Source: Nakamurella antarctica (GTDB lineage Bacteria > Actinomycetota > Actinomycetes > Mycobacteriales > Nakamurellaceae). Taken from it: a stretch of DNA of 64,000 nucleotides. Where the stretch lies: NCBI RefSeq assembly GCF_003860405.1, contig NZ_CP034170.1, positions 2,666,001-2,730,000 on the forward strand, written 5' to 3'. Shown one piece after another: positions 11,222-19,075 of this stretch (its first letter is position 1; every line of letters begins with the position of its first letter). The translations under genes were made by a program, and so were the position numbers. Under the pieces are notes generated by a model. It was not told where the DNA came from. It saw nothing but the letters and a program-made list of their open reading frames with translations, and searched no databases.

Positions 11222-12013
11222 CTAGAGATACAATTTGACGGTGAGCTGATCCAATGCTGGTTGCATCAGTGCATCGTTTTGTGCGGCCCACTGACCACCC
11301 CCGCAGGTAATGCCCACGATAAGTGCGTAGGCGCCGTTGCGGTAGGCCAGCACTTGGCCTTGAGTGTCCTCGTTGTACTGGACATTGACACCCGTGAACG
11401 TGACCTTGCTGATCCCCGGAGCCGCTGGCTCCTCAGCGACTCCGAACATCCGCTGGAAGTCCTCGCTGACGACTGGGTCAGAACTGGAAAACGTTTTGGC
11501 GATGCGCAGCAGATATTTCTTGGCGATTTGCGAATCAGTCGGAATAGAAGCTTCGTCATACAGATCGGCCGGCTGAGCGATATAGACAAAGCAAGGGGTA
11601 TCGCCGTGCTGAAACGTGTATTCGCCGGGCTTGTCAATGACGAGATCCCACTGGGCACCCAGATCCTCGTGGAAATACATGTCGGACACGATTCGCCCAG
11701 GTTTGGGGTCGGCTTGTGGCGGTGGCGTGGCGGCGCTACGGGAAGTACTCGCCGAGGCTGCCGCACTCGAGGCTGCGGCACTGGACGCCGCCGCACTCGA
11801 GGCTGCGGCACTGGACGCCACCGGGTCCACCATTGCTGTCCCAGCCTGCAGGTCGGGCTTGATTAAAAAAATGCTGGCAAGAATGGCAGCTGCGACAACG
11901 AGCGCCCCGGCAGCCAGTATGGGGACGGTGCGTGATTTCCTCGGTTTAGGCTGCGGCGGTGGGCCCTGTGGGGGTGCGGCTTGCGGAGGGACCCACGTGT
12001 TGCCTTCGTACAT
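11222..12013 (-). CDS. Single-pass membrane protein with Ser/Ala linker, unknown function
   Basis: A 263-residue protein with a proline-rich cytoplasmic N-terminus (residues 8-25), one membrane helix at 30-51, a Ser/Ala linker (about 66-95) and an extracytoplasmic domain of about 160 residues. The linker is encoded by a 30-bp direct repeat. The outer domain (DLGAQWDLVIDKPGEYTFQH, then FVYIAQPADLYDE) has two cysteines (in DTPCFVY and GITCGGGQW) that could form a disulfide. I recognise no family with confidence; the layout resembles mycobacterial exported proteins of unknown function. ATG 12013 has AAGG eight bases upstream. It lies four bases from the open end of the DUF3592 frame and is probably co-transcribed with it. 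Confidence 0.75.
   Translation of the reverse strand: MYEGNTWVPPQAAPPQGPPPQPKPRKSRTVPILAAGALVVAAAILASIFLIKPDLQAGTAMVDPVASSAAASSAAASSAAASSAAASASTSRSAATPPPQADPKPGRIVSDMYFHEDLGAQWDLVIDKPGEYTFQHGDTPCFVYIAQPADLYDEASIPTDSQIAKKYLLRIAKTFSSSDPVVSEDFQRMFGVAEEPAAPGISKVTFTGVNVQYNEDTQGQVLAYRNGAYALIVGITCGGGQWAAQNDALMQPALDQLTVKLYL
11764..11823 (+). repeat. 30-bp direct repeat, two copies, inside the Ser/Ala linker
   Basis: Two near-exact copies of a 30-bp unit (key words CCGCACTCGAGGCTGCGG and CACTGGACG) lie in tandem and encode the Ser-Ser-Ala-Ala-Ala linker of the minus-strand membrane protein. The unit is a multiple of three, so copy number change would lengthen or shorten the linker without a frameshift. 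Confidence 0.85.
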
Positions 12014-12174
12014 GGAGTTACCTTCTCACCCAGAGTCCGTGGGCTCAGATCGAGCCATCTAGTACATACCGCTCATCGAACGGGCCTAGCTCAATCTGCT
12101 GTCGCTCCCGGCAAAAGTAGCAGCGAAGGAGCTAGTGCCCATCCGAGGGGTTGTGGTGTCTACCCGCTGAGTCG

Positions 12175-13437
12175 TCAGCGCACCGGGTTGAACGGCGCTA
12201 ACGCAGCGGGGACCTTCCCGGTCATCATTTGCTCGGCCAGGAGCTTTCCGGTGATGGGGCCCAGGGAAACGCCCCACATCCCATGGCCGCCAGCGACATA
12301 GACACCGGGAACCTTGGTGGCGCCGACCAGTGGCAGGCTGTCCACGGTTACCGGGCGGCTACCGACCCACGTATCTTGCCGGTTGTCCCAGTCAACGCCT
12401 GTCAGCAGTGGCCGGCCCGCGGTCACAATCGACTCGACCCTAGCCTGGTAGATAGGGTCGTCGGCGTTGCGGAATTCCATCGTCCCGGCCACCCGCAGCC
12501 GGTCCCCGAGAGGCGTGCAGGCAATTCGTTGCAGCGGGAAATAGACCGGACATGGCACACTTTTTTCGACCGGAACGCTGAACGAATAGCCGCGGCCAGC
12601 GACCATGGGAACCTTCACCCCGAATTGCTTCGCCAGATCTGGCAGCCAGGCGCCGGTCGCGATAACCACCGCATCCCCGCGGACCGGGGCGCCGTCCGCC
12701 ATCTCAACGACCACCCCGCCGTCAGCGGCATTGATGGTGCGCACCGCGCTGCCGGTCTTGATCTGACCGCCCTTGGCGACAAAGGATGCTGCCAGGGATT
12801 TCAGGTACTCGCCGGGGTTGATGTACTGCTGGCCAGAGATCTTGATCGCCATTTCAACGTCGCCAGCGACAATCGGCACCTGCGCCCGCAACGCAGCGCC
12901 GTCGATTGTCTCGACTAACAAATCCAGACCGGCTTCGCGGATATGCCCGATTTCAGCAATGAGGCCGCCGGAATCTGATTCTTTGGCAAATGCGGCCATG
13001 ATCGGCGCGTCGAGGGTCGGAGCAGTGACGCCGCCGGCGGCCAGCTCATCAAAACCCGCGATCGCCATCTGATTGACCGGCACATACGACGCCATCGTCT
13101 TGCGCCAAGTACTCATGGTGCAGCGTCGCGCGAATCCGAGCATGAAGCGCCACAGCGCGGGGTCTACTTTAAATGGGATGTAGAGCGGAGAGTTCTTGTC
13201 CAGCAGCGCTTTCACTCCGTATCGCAGCACGCTGGGTTCGGCCAATGGAATAGCTAAGCCTGGCGAGATCCAACCGGCATTTCCCCATGACGAACCGGCA
13301 GCCACTCCCTCGCGGTCGATCACCACCACTTCGACTCCGGCGTCCTGCAGGAACCAGGCGGTCGAAAGCCCGACCATGCCAGCACCTACAACGACAGCTC
13401 GCTGGGGCTTTATGGGCTCGGTGTTGCTCAGCTTCAT
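12175..13437 (-). CDS. FAD-dependent D-amino-acid dehydrogenase (DadA-like)
   Basis: A 420-residue flavoprotein of the DAO family. The FAD-binding VVVGAGMVGLSTAWFLQDAG opens the protein (about 14-33), followed by VVVIDREGVAAGSSWGNAGW, typical of DadA, and a C-terminal GVYVAGGHGMWGVSLGPITG that closes the flavin site. DadA enzymes oxidise D-amino acids to keto acids and feed electrons to the quinone pool, which fits the men/nuo surroundings, although proline or sarcosine-type substrates are possible. ATG 13437 is preceded by AAAGGGAAG. The gene is the 5'-most of this minus-strand group, divergent from menF. Confidence 0.82.
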   Translation of the reverse strand: MKLSNTEPIKPQRAVVVGAGMVGLSTAWFLQDAGVEVVVIDREGVAAGSSWGNAGWISPGLAIPLAEPSVLRYGVKALLDKNSPLYIPFKVDPALWRFMLGFARRCTMSTWRKTMASYVPVNQMAIAGFDELAAGGVTAPTLDAPIMAAFAKESDSGGLIAEIGHIREAGLDLLVETIDGAALRAQVPIVAGDVEMAIKISGQQYINPGEYLKSLAASFVAKGGQIKTGSAVRTINAADGGVVVEMADGAPVRGDAVVIATGAWLPDLAKQFGVKVPMVAGRGYSFSVPVEKSVPCPVYFPLQRIACTPLGDRLRVAGTMEFRNADDPIYQARVESIVTAGRPLLTGVDWDNRQDTWVGSRPVTVDSLPLVGATKVPGVYVAGGHGMWGVSLGPITGKLLAEQMMTGKVPAALAPFNPVR

Positions 13438-13701
13438 GTACTTCCCTTTCACGGTTACTGCGTTGGAATTACTCTCTGGAATACCTTGGAGAACTTAGTA
13501 GGAGGCGATCACATTTCTCGCGGGCAAATGCTGCGCGCCGCGGCCCCGCCTGGCCCGGAGTTGAGTTGGCGCGGAGTTGAGTTGGCACAGTGATCGCACC
13601 GTTGCGAAGCTGCACCAAGTTGCCCACCTCATTACTTTAAGATTACCTTGCCGCGCAGCTTTACTGCACTCTGCGTCCGGTGCCGACTACTCTGGAATGT
13701 C
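13438..13701. promoter_or_regulatory. Divergent promoter region dadA-like / menF
   Basis: The 264 bases between the divergent starts must hold promoters for both genes. The stretch 13460-13500 is relatively AT-rich, with several possible hexamers but no pair I would commit to. At about 13556-13588 a 17-bp unit (CGGAGTTGAGTTGGC plus two bases) is duplicated in tandem. No riboswitch or clear operator is visible. Confidence 0.4.
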
Positions 13702-15015
13702 ATGTCCGCCTCCCTTTTTCCCTCCGCGCAGACGATCGACTTGGCGCCACAGCCAACGGTCGAGTCAGCGTCCCGGCCTGCGGCTTTCACTGCTGTGACG
13801 GTCCAGCTCCCCGGAAGTCGTGACGACCTCCTCACCAACGTCCCCGTCCCGACCGGCGTGCTGTCCTTCCTTTCCGAAGGCGAAGGCTTAGTGGGATGGG
13901 GCACATATGCCTCATTCACCGCATCCGGACCCGATGCAGCCGCCCACATCGCCGCCTGGTGGGCTGACCTCTCAGCAGACCTGATCGTGAGCGATGACGT
14001 CGGCGTGCCCGGATCGGGACCGATCGTCTTCATATCGTTGGGATTCGACGACACCGATACCTCGGTGGCATTGGTACCGCAGACGGTGCTTGGGAGCCGG
14101 GACGGGCGTAGGTTCCGGACGACAATCGGGCCCGCAACTATGGCTGCGCCCCCTGCGCAGCTTGTCCCAGTCACCGCGCCCGGGCGGATTAGCTATTCCG
14201 ACGCCGCAGTCTCGGTGAGCGACTACATCGAAGCGGTCACCGCCGGGATCAGCCGGATCCGCGCGGGCGAACTCAAAAAGGTGGTGCTGGCACACGACCT
14301 TGTAGCGACGGCCGAAAACGTCGTCGACGAGCGATACGTGTTGTCTCGACTTTCCCAGGCTTACCCCACCTGCTGGACGTTTGCCGTGGCCGGACTTGTT
14401 GGCGCGACTCCGGAAATGCTGTTGCGCCGCAGGGGGTTGCGGATCAGCTCCCGGGTGCTGGCTGGCACGGCCTGGTCGGACCGGGCAGGGGCCCACACCG
14501 CTGGCACGGTCGCAACGGGGCTGCTCGCTTCGAGCAAGGATTTGGCCGAACACGCTTACGCGGTGGATTCCGTGGCCTCCGTTCTCGGCGCAGTCAGCGC
14601 AGACCTGCAGGTTCCGGGCGCACCCCGAGCATTACCGCTGGCAAACCTGACCCATTTGGCTACCGATATCACCGGCACCCTGCCTGCTGAGTCTGATGGG
14701 CCATCCACTTCGGCGCTGGCACTGGCCGCGGCCCTACACCCCTCTGCTGCTGTGGGCGGGTTCCCGAAAGACGTTGCGAGAGGGCTCATCCGCGAGCTCG
14801 AGCCGATGGAACGCGGACGTTACGCCGCACCTGTGGGTTGGATGAATGCCGCCGGCGAAGGCGAATTCGCGATCGCCTTGCGGTGCGCAGAGATTTCCGG
14901 AAACACGGTTCGGATGATGGCGGGTTGCGGGATCATGGCCGACTCCGACCCGGAGAAAGAAGCCCGCGAGGCGCAGATCAAGATGATTCCGGTCCGCGAC
15001 GCCCTCGAAGGGTGA
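13702..15015 (+). CDS. menF: Isochorismate synthase
   Basis: Chorismate-utilising enzyme of 437 residues, converting chorismate to isochorismate, the first committed step to menaquinone. The C-terminal catalytic region carries RIRAGELKKVVLAHDLVATA at about residue 185-205, LRISSRVLAGTAWSDRAG, HLATDITGTL, HPSAAVGGFPKD and RGRYAAPVGW, ending with GCGIMADSDPEKE, which holds magnesium-binding acidic residues. The chorismate-binding block HPSAAVGG differs from the common HPTPAVGG. A salicylate or siderophore function is possible in other contexts, but menD lies next door. ATG 13702 is preferred; codons upstream of it lack similarity. It is convergent with menD. Confidence 0.9.
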   Translation: MSASLFPSAQTIDLAPQPTVESASRPAAFTAVTVQLPGSRDDLLTNVPVPTGVLSFLSEGEGLVGWGTYASFTASGPDAAAHIAAWWADLSADLIVSDDVGVPGSGPIVFISLGFDDTDTSVALVPQTVLGSRDGRRFRTTIGPATMAAPPAQLVPVTAPGRISYSDAAVSVSDYIEAVTAGISRIRAGELKKVVLAHDLVATAENVVDERYVLSRLSQAYPTCWTFAVAGLVGATPEMLLRRRGLRISSRVLAGTAWSDRAGAHTAGTVATGLLASSKDLAEHAYAVDSVASVLGAVSADLQVPGAPRALPLANLTHLATDITGTLPAESDGPSTSALALAAALHPSAAVGGFPKDVARGLIRELEPMERGRYAAPVGWMNAAGEGEFAIALRCAEISGNTVRMMAGCGIMADSDPEKEAREAQIKMIPVRDALEG

Positions 15016-15171
15016 GAGCCCAGGCTTTAAGACGGGTGGCCCGCTATCGCGCCGAGTGCAAGGTGAAACCCTGTGGGCCAGCAAATGGGTATAACCCGCG
15101 TTGGTGCGCGTGAGTTAGACCACTTCGGGCCCGGATTGGGAAGTATGCCCCCAAATCCGAGGTTCAATGAA

Positions 15172-15274
15172 GTGCCGGCCCTGGATGCGATGGTGGGAGA
15201 CCACCGACAGACGACACTTCGGTGTGGCAGTTGAGTATGGGCGATGTGGGAGGTTCGATTCCGCCTGACGGCAC
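15172..15274 (+). ncRNA. Candidate structured RNA, tRNA-like 3' end
   Basis: About 103 bases that fold on inspection into a closed multi-branched shape: ends GTGCCG (15172-15177) and CGGCAC (15269-15274) pair, enclosing a GGTGG/CCACC hairpin with a GAGA loop (15192-15205), an ACAC/GTGT hairpin with a TTCG loop (15214-15225), and a T-arm-like GGAGG-TTCGATT-CCGCC with one mismatch. An intrinsic terminator follows after five bases. The T-loop consensus TTCGATT suggests tRNA ancestry, but I could not build a proper anticodon arm, D-arm or CCA end. It may be a decayed tRNA, a tRNA-like RNA, or chance structure. Confidence 0.35.
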
Positions 15275-15279
15275 AAAAG

Positions 15280-15315
15280 AAACAGGCTCGACACCGCGAG
15301 GTGCCGGGCCTGTTT
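15280..15315. terminator. Intrinsic terminator, probably bidirectional
   Basis: AAACAGGC (15280-15287) pairs with GCCTGTTT (15308-15315), with an inner CACC/GGTG helix capped by a GCGA loop. The plus strand runs into TTTT and the minus strand into CTTTTG. It lies 24 bases past the menD stop and directly after the tRNA-like element. Confidence 0.85.
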
Positions 15316-15338
15316 TGCTACCAGAAGGGTTTCTGCCT

Positions 15339-17015
15339 CTAGAGCCCTGCCAGCGCCGCAGCCACCGCAGCTTTGAGCTGGCCATTGAGTGCGCGCAGGT
15401 CGTCGCGGGTAGTGCGAACCTCGATGACGCGGATACCACCACGCTCACCTATCGCACGCGCAAGTTCTGCCGGGGTCTCCACCCGCGCGTACGAGGCGCC
15501 CAGACCAGCAACCACTCCTGCCAACGAAACCCTATGCGGCGTACCGAATACCCGCTCAAACGCAGCAGCATGCGCAGCGTCCCCCGACTCCAGCGTGCTG
15601 AAAATACCGCCACCGTCGTTATTGGACACCACGATCGTCAGGTTTGGCCGGGGCTCGGCCGGTCCGATCACCAACCCCGTCAGGTCGTGTAGGAAAGTGA
15701 CATCGCCAACGTAGGCGAACGAGGGACCCGCAGCGGCGAGCGCCGTGCCGATCGCGGTGGAGTTGGTGCCATCAATACCTGCCGCACCCCGATTCGCGCT
15801 GAGCTGCAGCGTAGCTCGCGAGCCGGCTGCGAGGCCGACATCTCGAACTGGTTGGGAGGAGCCAACTATCAGGTTGCTACCAAGTGGGAGTAACGACACC
15901 AGTTCGCGGGCTAGCCGGGGTGAGGCCGAAATAGGGCTGGCATCAAGTACTTTCGTGAGTGCGTCGAGGGCCAACATGTTGGCCCTCGACCAGGCCAGCT
16001 GCCACTTCGACCCCGTATCGCCCTCACCGAGGGGCTGCAGAGTCGCCGACACCCGGCGGGCGTTGCCAGCTATCCCCCGCCACCCCACCGGCTCCGCAAC
16101 CACGTCGACTGTGACCGCAGGATTGGTCAGCAGCACGGTGACCTGCCGGTACAACGTCGGGCGGCCGAGCACGATTACCCGGTCGGGTCGGTGTTCCGCC
16201 ATAAACGCGGCGTCGGCAAGCAGGTGCATGCCAGCGGCAAGCACCTGGGTGCCAGCGGCGCCACCGGCCTCGGAAATGACGAGATACCCAGCGGCAGCGA
16301 CCACTGCCGCCAGTGGGTGCGCGAAATCGGCGACGAACAAACACTTTTCGTCATCATCGGGCATGTCAATTCCGGCAGACTGCGTACCTGGGAGATCAAT
16401 GACGGTCCACGCGGATCCGACACCCTGCAGCGATTCCGGCCAGGCTTGAAGCGAACTGTCTGGCATCAGCGGCTCGGCGAGTGAGAGATTGAGCTGTACC
16501 GGACCCGGCGCACCCGCCGCGCCCGTGGCGTAGGCGATGGATCGACACACCATCGAGCGCCACCGCGCATTCTGGCCGGGAATTTGTGCGGGGGTCTCGA
16601 ACTCGTGGAAAAAGCGCAGCGCATTGCCGAATAGCCGCACCTGGTCAATCACCTGGTTTGCGCCAACATCTCGCAACTGCGGTGGCCGATCGGCGCTCAG
16701 GACCAACAGCGGAACCCCTGACAGGTCGGCCTCGACCACAGCCGGATGGAGGTTGGCCACCGCTGTACCGGAGGTGGTGACCACGGGCACGGGGCGTTCT
16801 GAGGTTTTGGCCAGGCCCAACGCCAAGAAACCCGCGGTCCGCTCGTCTATCCGCACGTGCAACCTGATCCGGCCCGCAGCATCAGCAGCGTGCAACGCCA
16901 TCGACAGCGGGGCGTTGCGAGAACCGGGCGACAACACCGCCTCGGTTACCCCGCAGGCGATCAATTCATCGACAAGGACTTGCGCTATCGCGGTGGACGG
17001 GTTCACATCTGTCAT
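15339..17015 (-). CDS. menD: 2-succinyl-5-enolpyruvyl-6-hydroxy-3-cyclohexene-1-carboxylate synthase
   Basis: Thiamine-diphosphate enzyme of 558 residues joining 2-oxoglutarate-derived succinic semialdehyde to isochorismate. The N-terminal pyrimidine-binding domain has VLSPGSRNAPLSMALH and RIDERTAGFLALGLAK (with the catalytic glutamate), then VTTSGTAVANLHPAVVEADL. The C-terminal pyrophosphate domain has FAYVGDVTFLHDLTGL and the metal/TPP block VSNNDGGGIFSTLE. ATG 17015 (MTDVNPSTAIAQ) is the family-type start; upstream codons lie over the menC tail. It follows menC after 55 bases, which contain a duplicated 20-mer. Confidence 0.94.
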   Translation of the reverse strand: MTDVNPSTAIAQVLVDELIACGVTEAVLSPGSRNAPLSMALHAADAAGRIRLHVRIDERTAGFLALGLAKTSERPVPVVTTSGTAVANLHPAVVEADLSGVPLLVLSADRPPQLRDVGANQVIDQVRLFGNALRFFHEFETPAQIPGQNARWRSMVCRSIAYATGAAGAPGPVQLNLSLAEPLMPDSSLQAWPESLQGVGSAWTVIDLPGTQSAGIDMPDDDEKCLFVADFAHPLAAVVAAAGYLVISEAGGAAGTQVLAAGMHLLADAAFMAEHRPDRVIVLGRPTLYRQVTVLLTNPAVTVDVVAEPVGWRGIAGNARRVSATLQPLGEGDTGSKWQLAWSRANMLALDALTKVLDASPISASPRLARELVSLLPLGSNLIVGSSQPVRDVGLAAGSRATLQLSANRGAAGIDGTNSTAIGTALAAAGPSFAYVGDVTFLHDLTGLVIGPAEPRPNLTIVVSNNDGGGIFSTLESGDAAHAAAFERVFGTPHRVSLAGVVAGLGASYARVETPAELARAIGERGGIRVIEVRTTRDDLRALNGQLKAAVAAALAGL

Positions 17016-17023
17016 TGTGCAGC

Positions 17024-17066
17024 ACAGCCGGGACGGCCCCAGGTACACAGCCGGGACGGCCCCAGG
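17024..17066 (+). repeat. Tandem duplication of a 20-mer between menC and menD
   Basis: ACAGCCGGGACGGCCCCAGG occurs at 17024-17043 and again at 17047-17066 (period 23). It lies in the leader between the true menC end and the menD start, so it may affect menD translation spacing or simply be slippage debris. Confidence 0.85.
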
Positions 17067-17070
17067 CTCG

Positions 17071-18038
17071 TCAGAGGAGCGCCGCCACCCGCCGAAGTCG
17101 GGCACGCCAATAATTGGCCACTTCGCCGGAAGCGCAGACGTGGGCAAGGAGATCGGGCTCTGGCGCCGCTCTCGGGACCGTCATCCGCCCCCGATGGGAA
17201 GCAGCGCAGATGACGAGACGTCCGCCGTCATGAGAGTTCCTGTCCCCAGACCGCAGGCGTAGGGAAGGTCTGGCAGGGCGCCGGCCAAAGCCAACGCTGC
17301 GGTCAGACCCACCGATGTATCCAGCGCGGACGACACCACCACCGTTAATCCGCTGGCCGCCGCCACGTCCAAGGCAGCACGGACCCCACCGAGCGGGGCG
17401 CATTTCAGCACCGCAATATCGGCCGCGCCCGCCAACGCCACCAGCAAGGGGTCAGCGGCCAAGCGGATGGACTCGTCGGCGGCGATGGGTACGTCGACCG
17501 CTCGTCGCACAGCGGCCAGCTCAGCCACCGTCCCGCTCGGCTGCTCGACGTATTCCAACCCGCCTGCAGCGGTATCGAGTGCACGGATCGCGGCGATCGC
17601 CTCGTCCACAGTCCACGCACCGTTGGCATCCACCCGCACCTTGCCGCCGGCACCCAATGCGTCGCGGACAGCGGCGACCCTTTCGACGTCGTGACCCGGC
17701 ACCGACCCAGGGTCGGCTACTTTGACCTTGGCGGTGCGGCAACCGGAAGCCGTCACAAGCTCATACGCCTTCTCCGGCGATACCACCGGCACGGTCGTGT
17801 TCACTTCTATAGAGTCGCGCAACCGCTGGGGCCAGCCAACCGTCGCGGCCTCCACGGCCGCCAGCAGCCACGGCACGCATTGTTGGTCGGTGTAGTTGTG
17901 GAAAGGGGCGAACTCCGCCCACCCCGCAGGTCCGCGCAGCAGAACGCCGTCGCGCACTGTGATGCCGCGAAAGCGCATCTTCATTGGCAGTGCAAAACTC
18001 TCGGCGGTATCCCACAGCTCGCTCAGATCGTCATTCAC
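17071..18038 (-). CDS. menC: o-Succinylbenzoate synthase, with apparent frameshift near the 3' end
   Basis: Enolase-superfamily dehydratase that makes o-succinylbenzoate. The main frame (GTG 18038 to a TGA at 17181) gives 285 residues with catalytic features in place: the KxK pair in CRTAKVKVAD, metal ligands in VRVDANGAW, YVEQP and ADES, and the second lysine in VLKCAPLGG. It stops early after SSALLPIGGG. The neighbouring frame continues at the same point as GRMTVPRAAPEPDLLAHV to RLRRVAALL, stopping at 17071, which looks like the normal MenC C-terminus. One extra G in the G5 run at 17188-17192 would join the two frames. The span given includes the tail. It is either a sequencing or assembly error or a real mutation removing about 35 residues. 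Confidence 0.85.
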
Positions 18039-18104
18039 TTAGCCCATCCTGCCCGCTGGCAGCGCCGAACCGGGCACAGCCCAAAGGCAAGTACTCTCGA
18101 AACC

Positions 18105-19064
18105 ATGGCCGAACCAGGAACCCATCCCGCAGTAAGCGGGATCTTCGACCCCACCCAATGGCGTGAGGTTGCTGGCTTCGACTTCACCGATATCACCTAC
18201 CACCGCCACGTCGGCCTCGACGCCGCTGGCGAATCCGTCGATCAGGGCACCGTCCGCATCGCCTTCGACCGCCCCGAAGTGCGCAATGCCTTTCGCCCCA
18301 AGACAGTTGACGAGCTCTATCGCGCACTCGACCACGCGCGAATGACGAGCAGTGTCGGCTGCGTATTGCTCACCGGTAATGGTCCGTCCGCCAAGGACGG
18401 CGGCTGGGCGTTCTGTTCCGGCGGGGACCAGCGGATCCGTGGCCGTACCGGCTACCAGTACGCACTTGTTGGGTCGGACGACGCCGAGTCGGTCCCCGAC
18501 CCTGCTCGTGCGGGCCGCTTGCACATCCTTGAAGTGCAGCGACTGATCCGGTTCATGCCGAAAATCGTCATCTGCGTGGTGCCCGGTTGGGCGGCCGGCG
18601 GCGGGCATTCCCTGCACGTGGTCTGCGATCTCACCCTCGCATCCGCCGAGCACGCCAGGTTCAAACAAACTGACGCAGACGTCGGCTCCTTCGACGGTGG
18701 ATACGGCAGTGCCTACCTGGCCAAAATGGTGGGCCAAAAATTTGCCCGCGAAATCTTCTTCCTTGGACGCGAGTACACCGCCGCGCAGATGCACGCGATG
18801 GGCGCCGTCAACGAAGTGGTCCCGCACGCCGACCTTGAAGCCACCGCCCTCGAATGGGCCGCCATGATTAACGCGAAATCCCCTACCGCGCAACGGATGT
18901 TGAAGTACGCCTTCAACCTCACCGATGACGGCATGGTCGGGCAACAGCTGTTCGCGGGCGAAGCTACGCGCTTGGCCTACGGTACTGACGAAGCCGTCGA
19001 AGGGCGGGACTCCTTCCTACAGAAAAGGTCTGCTGATTTCAGCGACTACCCGTGGGCATTCTGA
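18105..19064 (+). CDS. menB: 1,4-Dihydroxy-2-naphthoyl-CoA synthase
   Basis: Crotonase-family enzyme of 319 residues that closes the naphthalene ring of menaquinone. It contains RIAFDRPEVRNAFRPKTVDE, the oxyanion-hole region FCSGGDQRIRGRTGYQY, VPGWAAGGGHSLHVVCDLTL and DADVGSFDGGYGSAYLAKMV, followed by FLGREYTAAQMHAMGAVNEV, all typical of MenB. Length is normal for actinobacteria. ATG 18105 is the first start giving the family N-terminus; the frame is open much further upstream, where it runs antisense to menC. It is divergent from menC with 66 bases between starts and leads the menB-menE pair. Confidence 0.95.
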   Translation: MAEPGTHPAVSGIFDPTQWREVAGFDFTDITYHRHVGLDAAGESVDQGTVRIAFDRPEVRNAFRPKTVDELYRALDHARMTSSVGCVLLTGNGPSAKDGGWAFCSGGDQRIRGRTGYQYALVGSDDAESVPDPARAGRLHILEVQRLIRFMPKIVICVVPGWAAGGGHSLHVVCDLTLASAEHARFKQTDADVGSFDGGYGSAYLAKMVGQKFAREIFFLGREYTAAQMHAMGAVNEVVPHADLEATALEWAAMINAKSPTAQRMLKYAFNLTDDGMVGQQLFAGEATRLAYGTDEAVEGRDSFLQKRSADFSDYPWAF

Positions 19065-19075
19065 GATGAGGACCC

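Larger units (their letters stand above)
15016..15338. other. Intergenic region menF/menD with structured element
   Basis: This 323-base gap between convergent genes has no credible protein-coding gene. Its first 155 bases contain a hairpin around 15131-15158 (arms CGGATT and AATCCG with an inner GGG/CCC). The last 145 bases hold a compact structured element and an intrinsic terminator, described separately. Confidence 0.6.

Noticed and set aside
15164-15448. Minus-strand open frame with GGIEPPTSPIL
   Set aside because: It runs antisense through the tRNA-like element and into menD; the GGIEPPT string is a familiar artefact of translating the reverse of a tRNA T-arm.
18039-18944. 301-residue open frame antisense to menB
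   Set aside because: It lies wholly opposite a strongly supported gene, has no ribosome site and no recognisable domain; high GC content makes such frames common.
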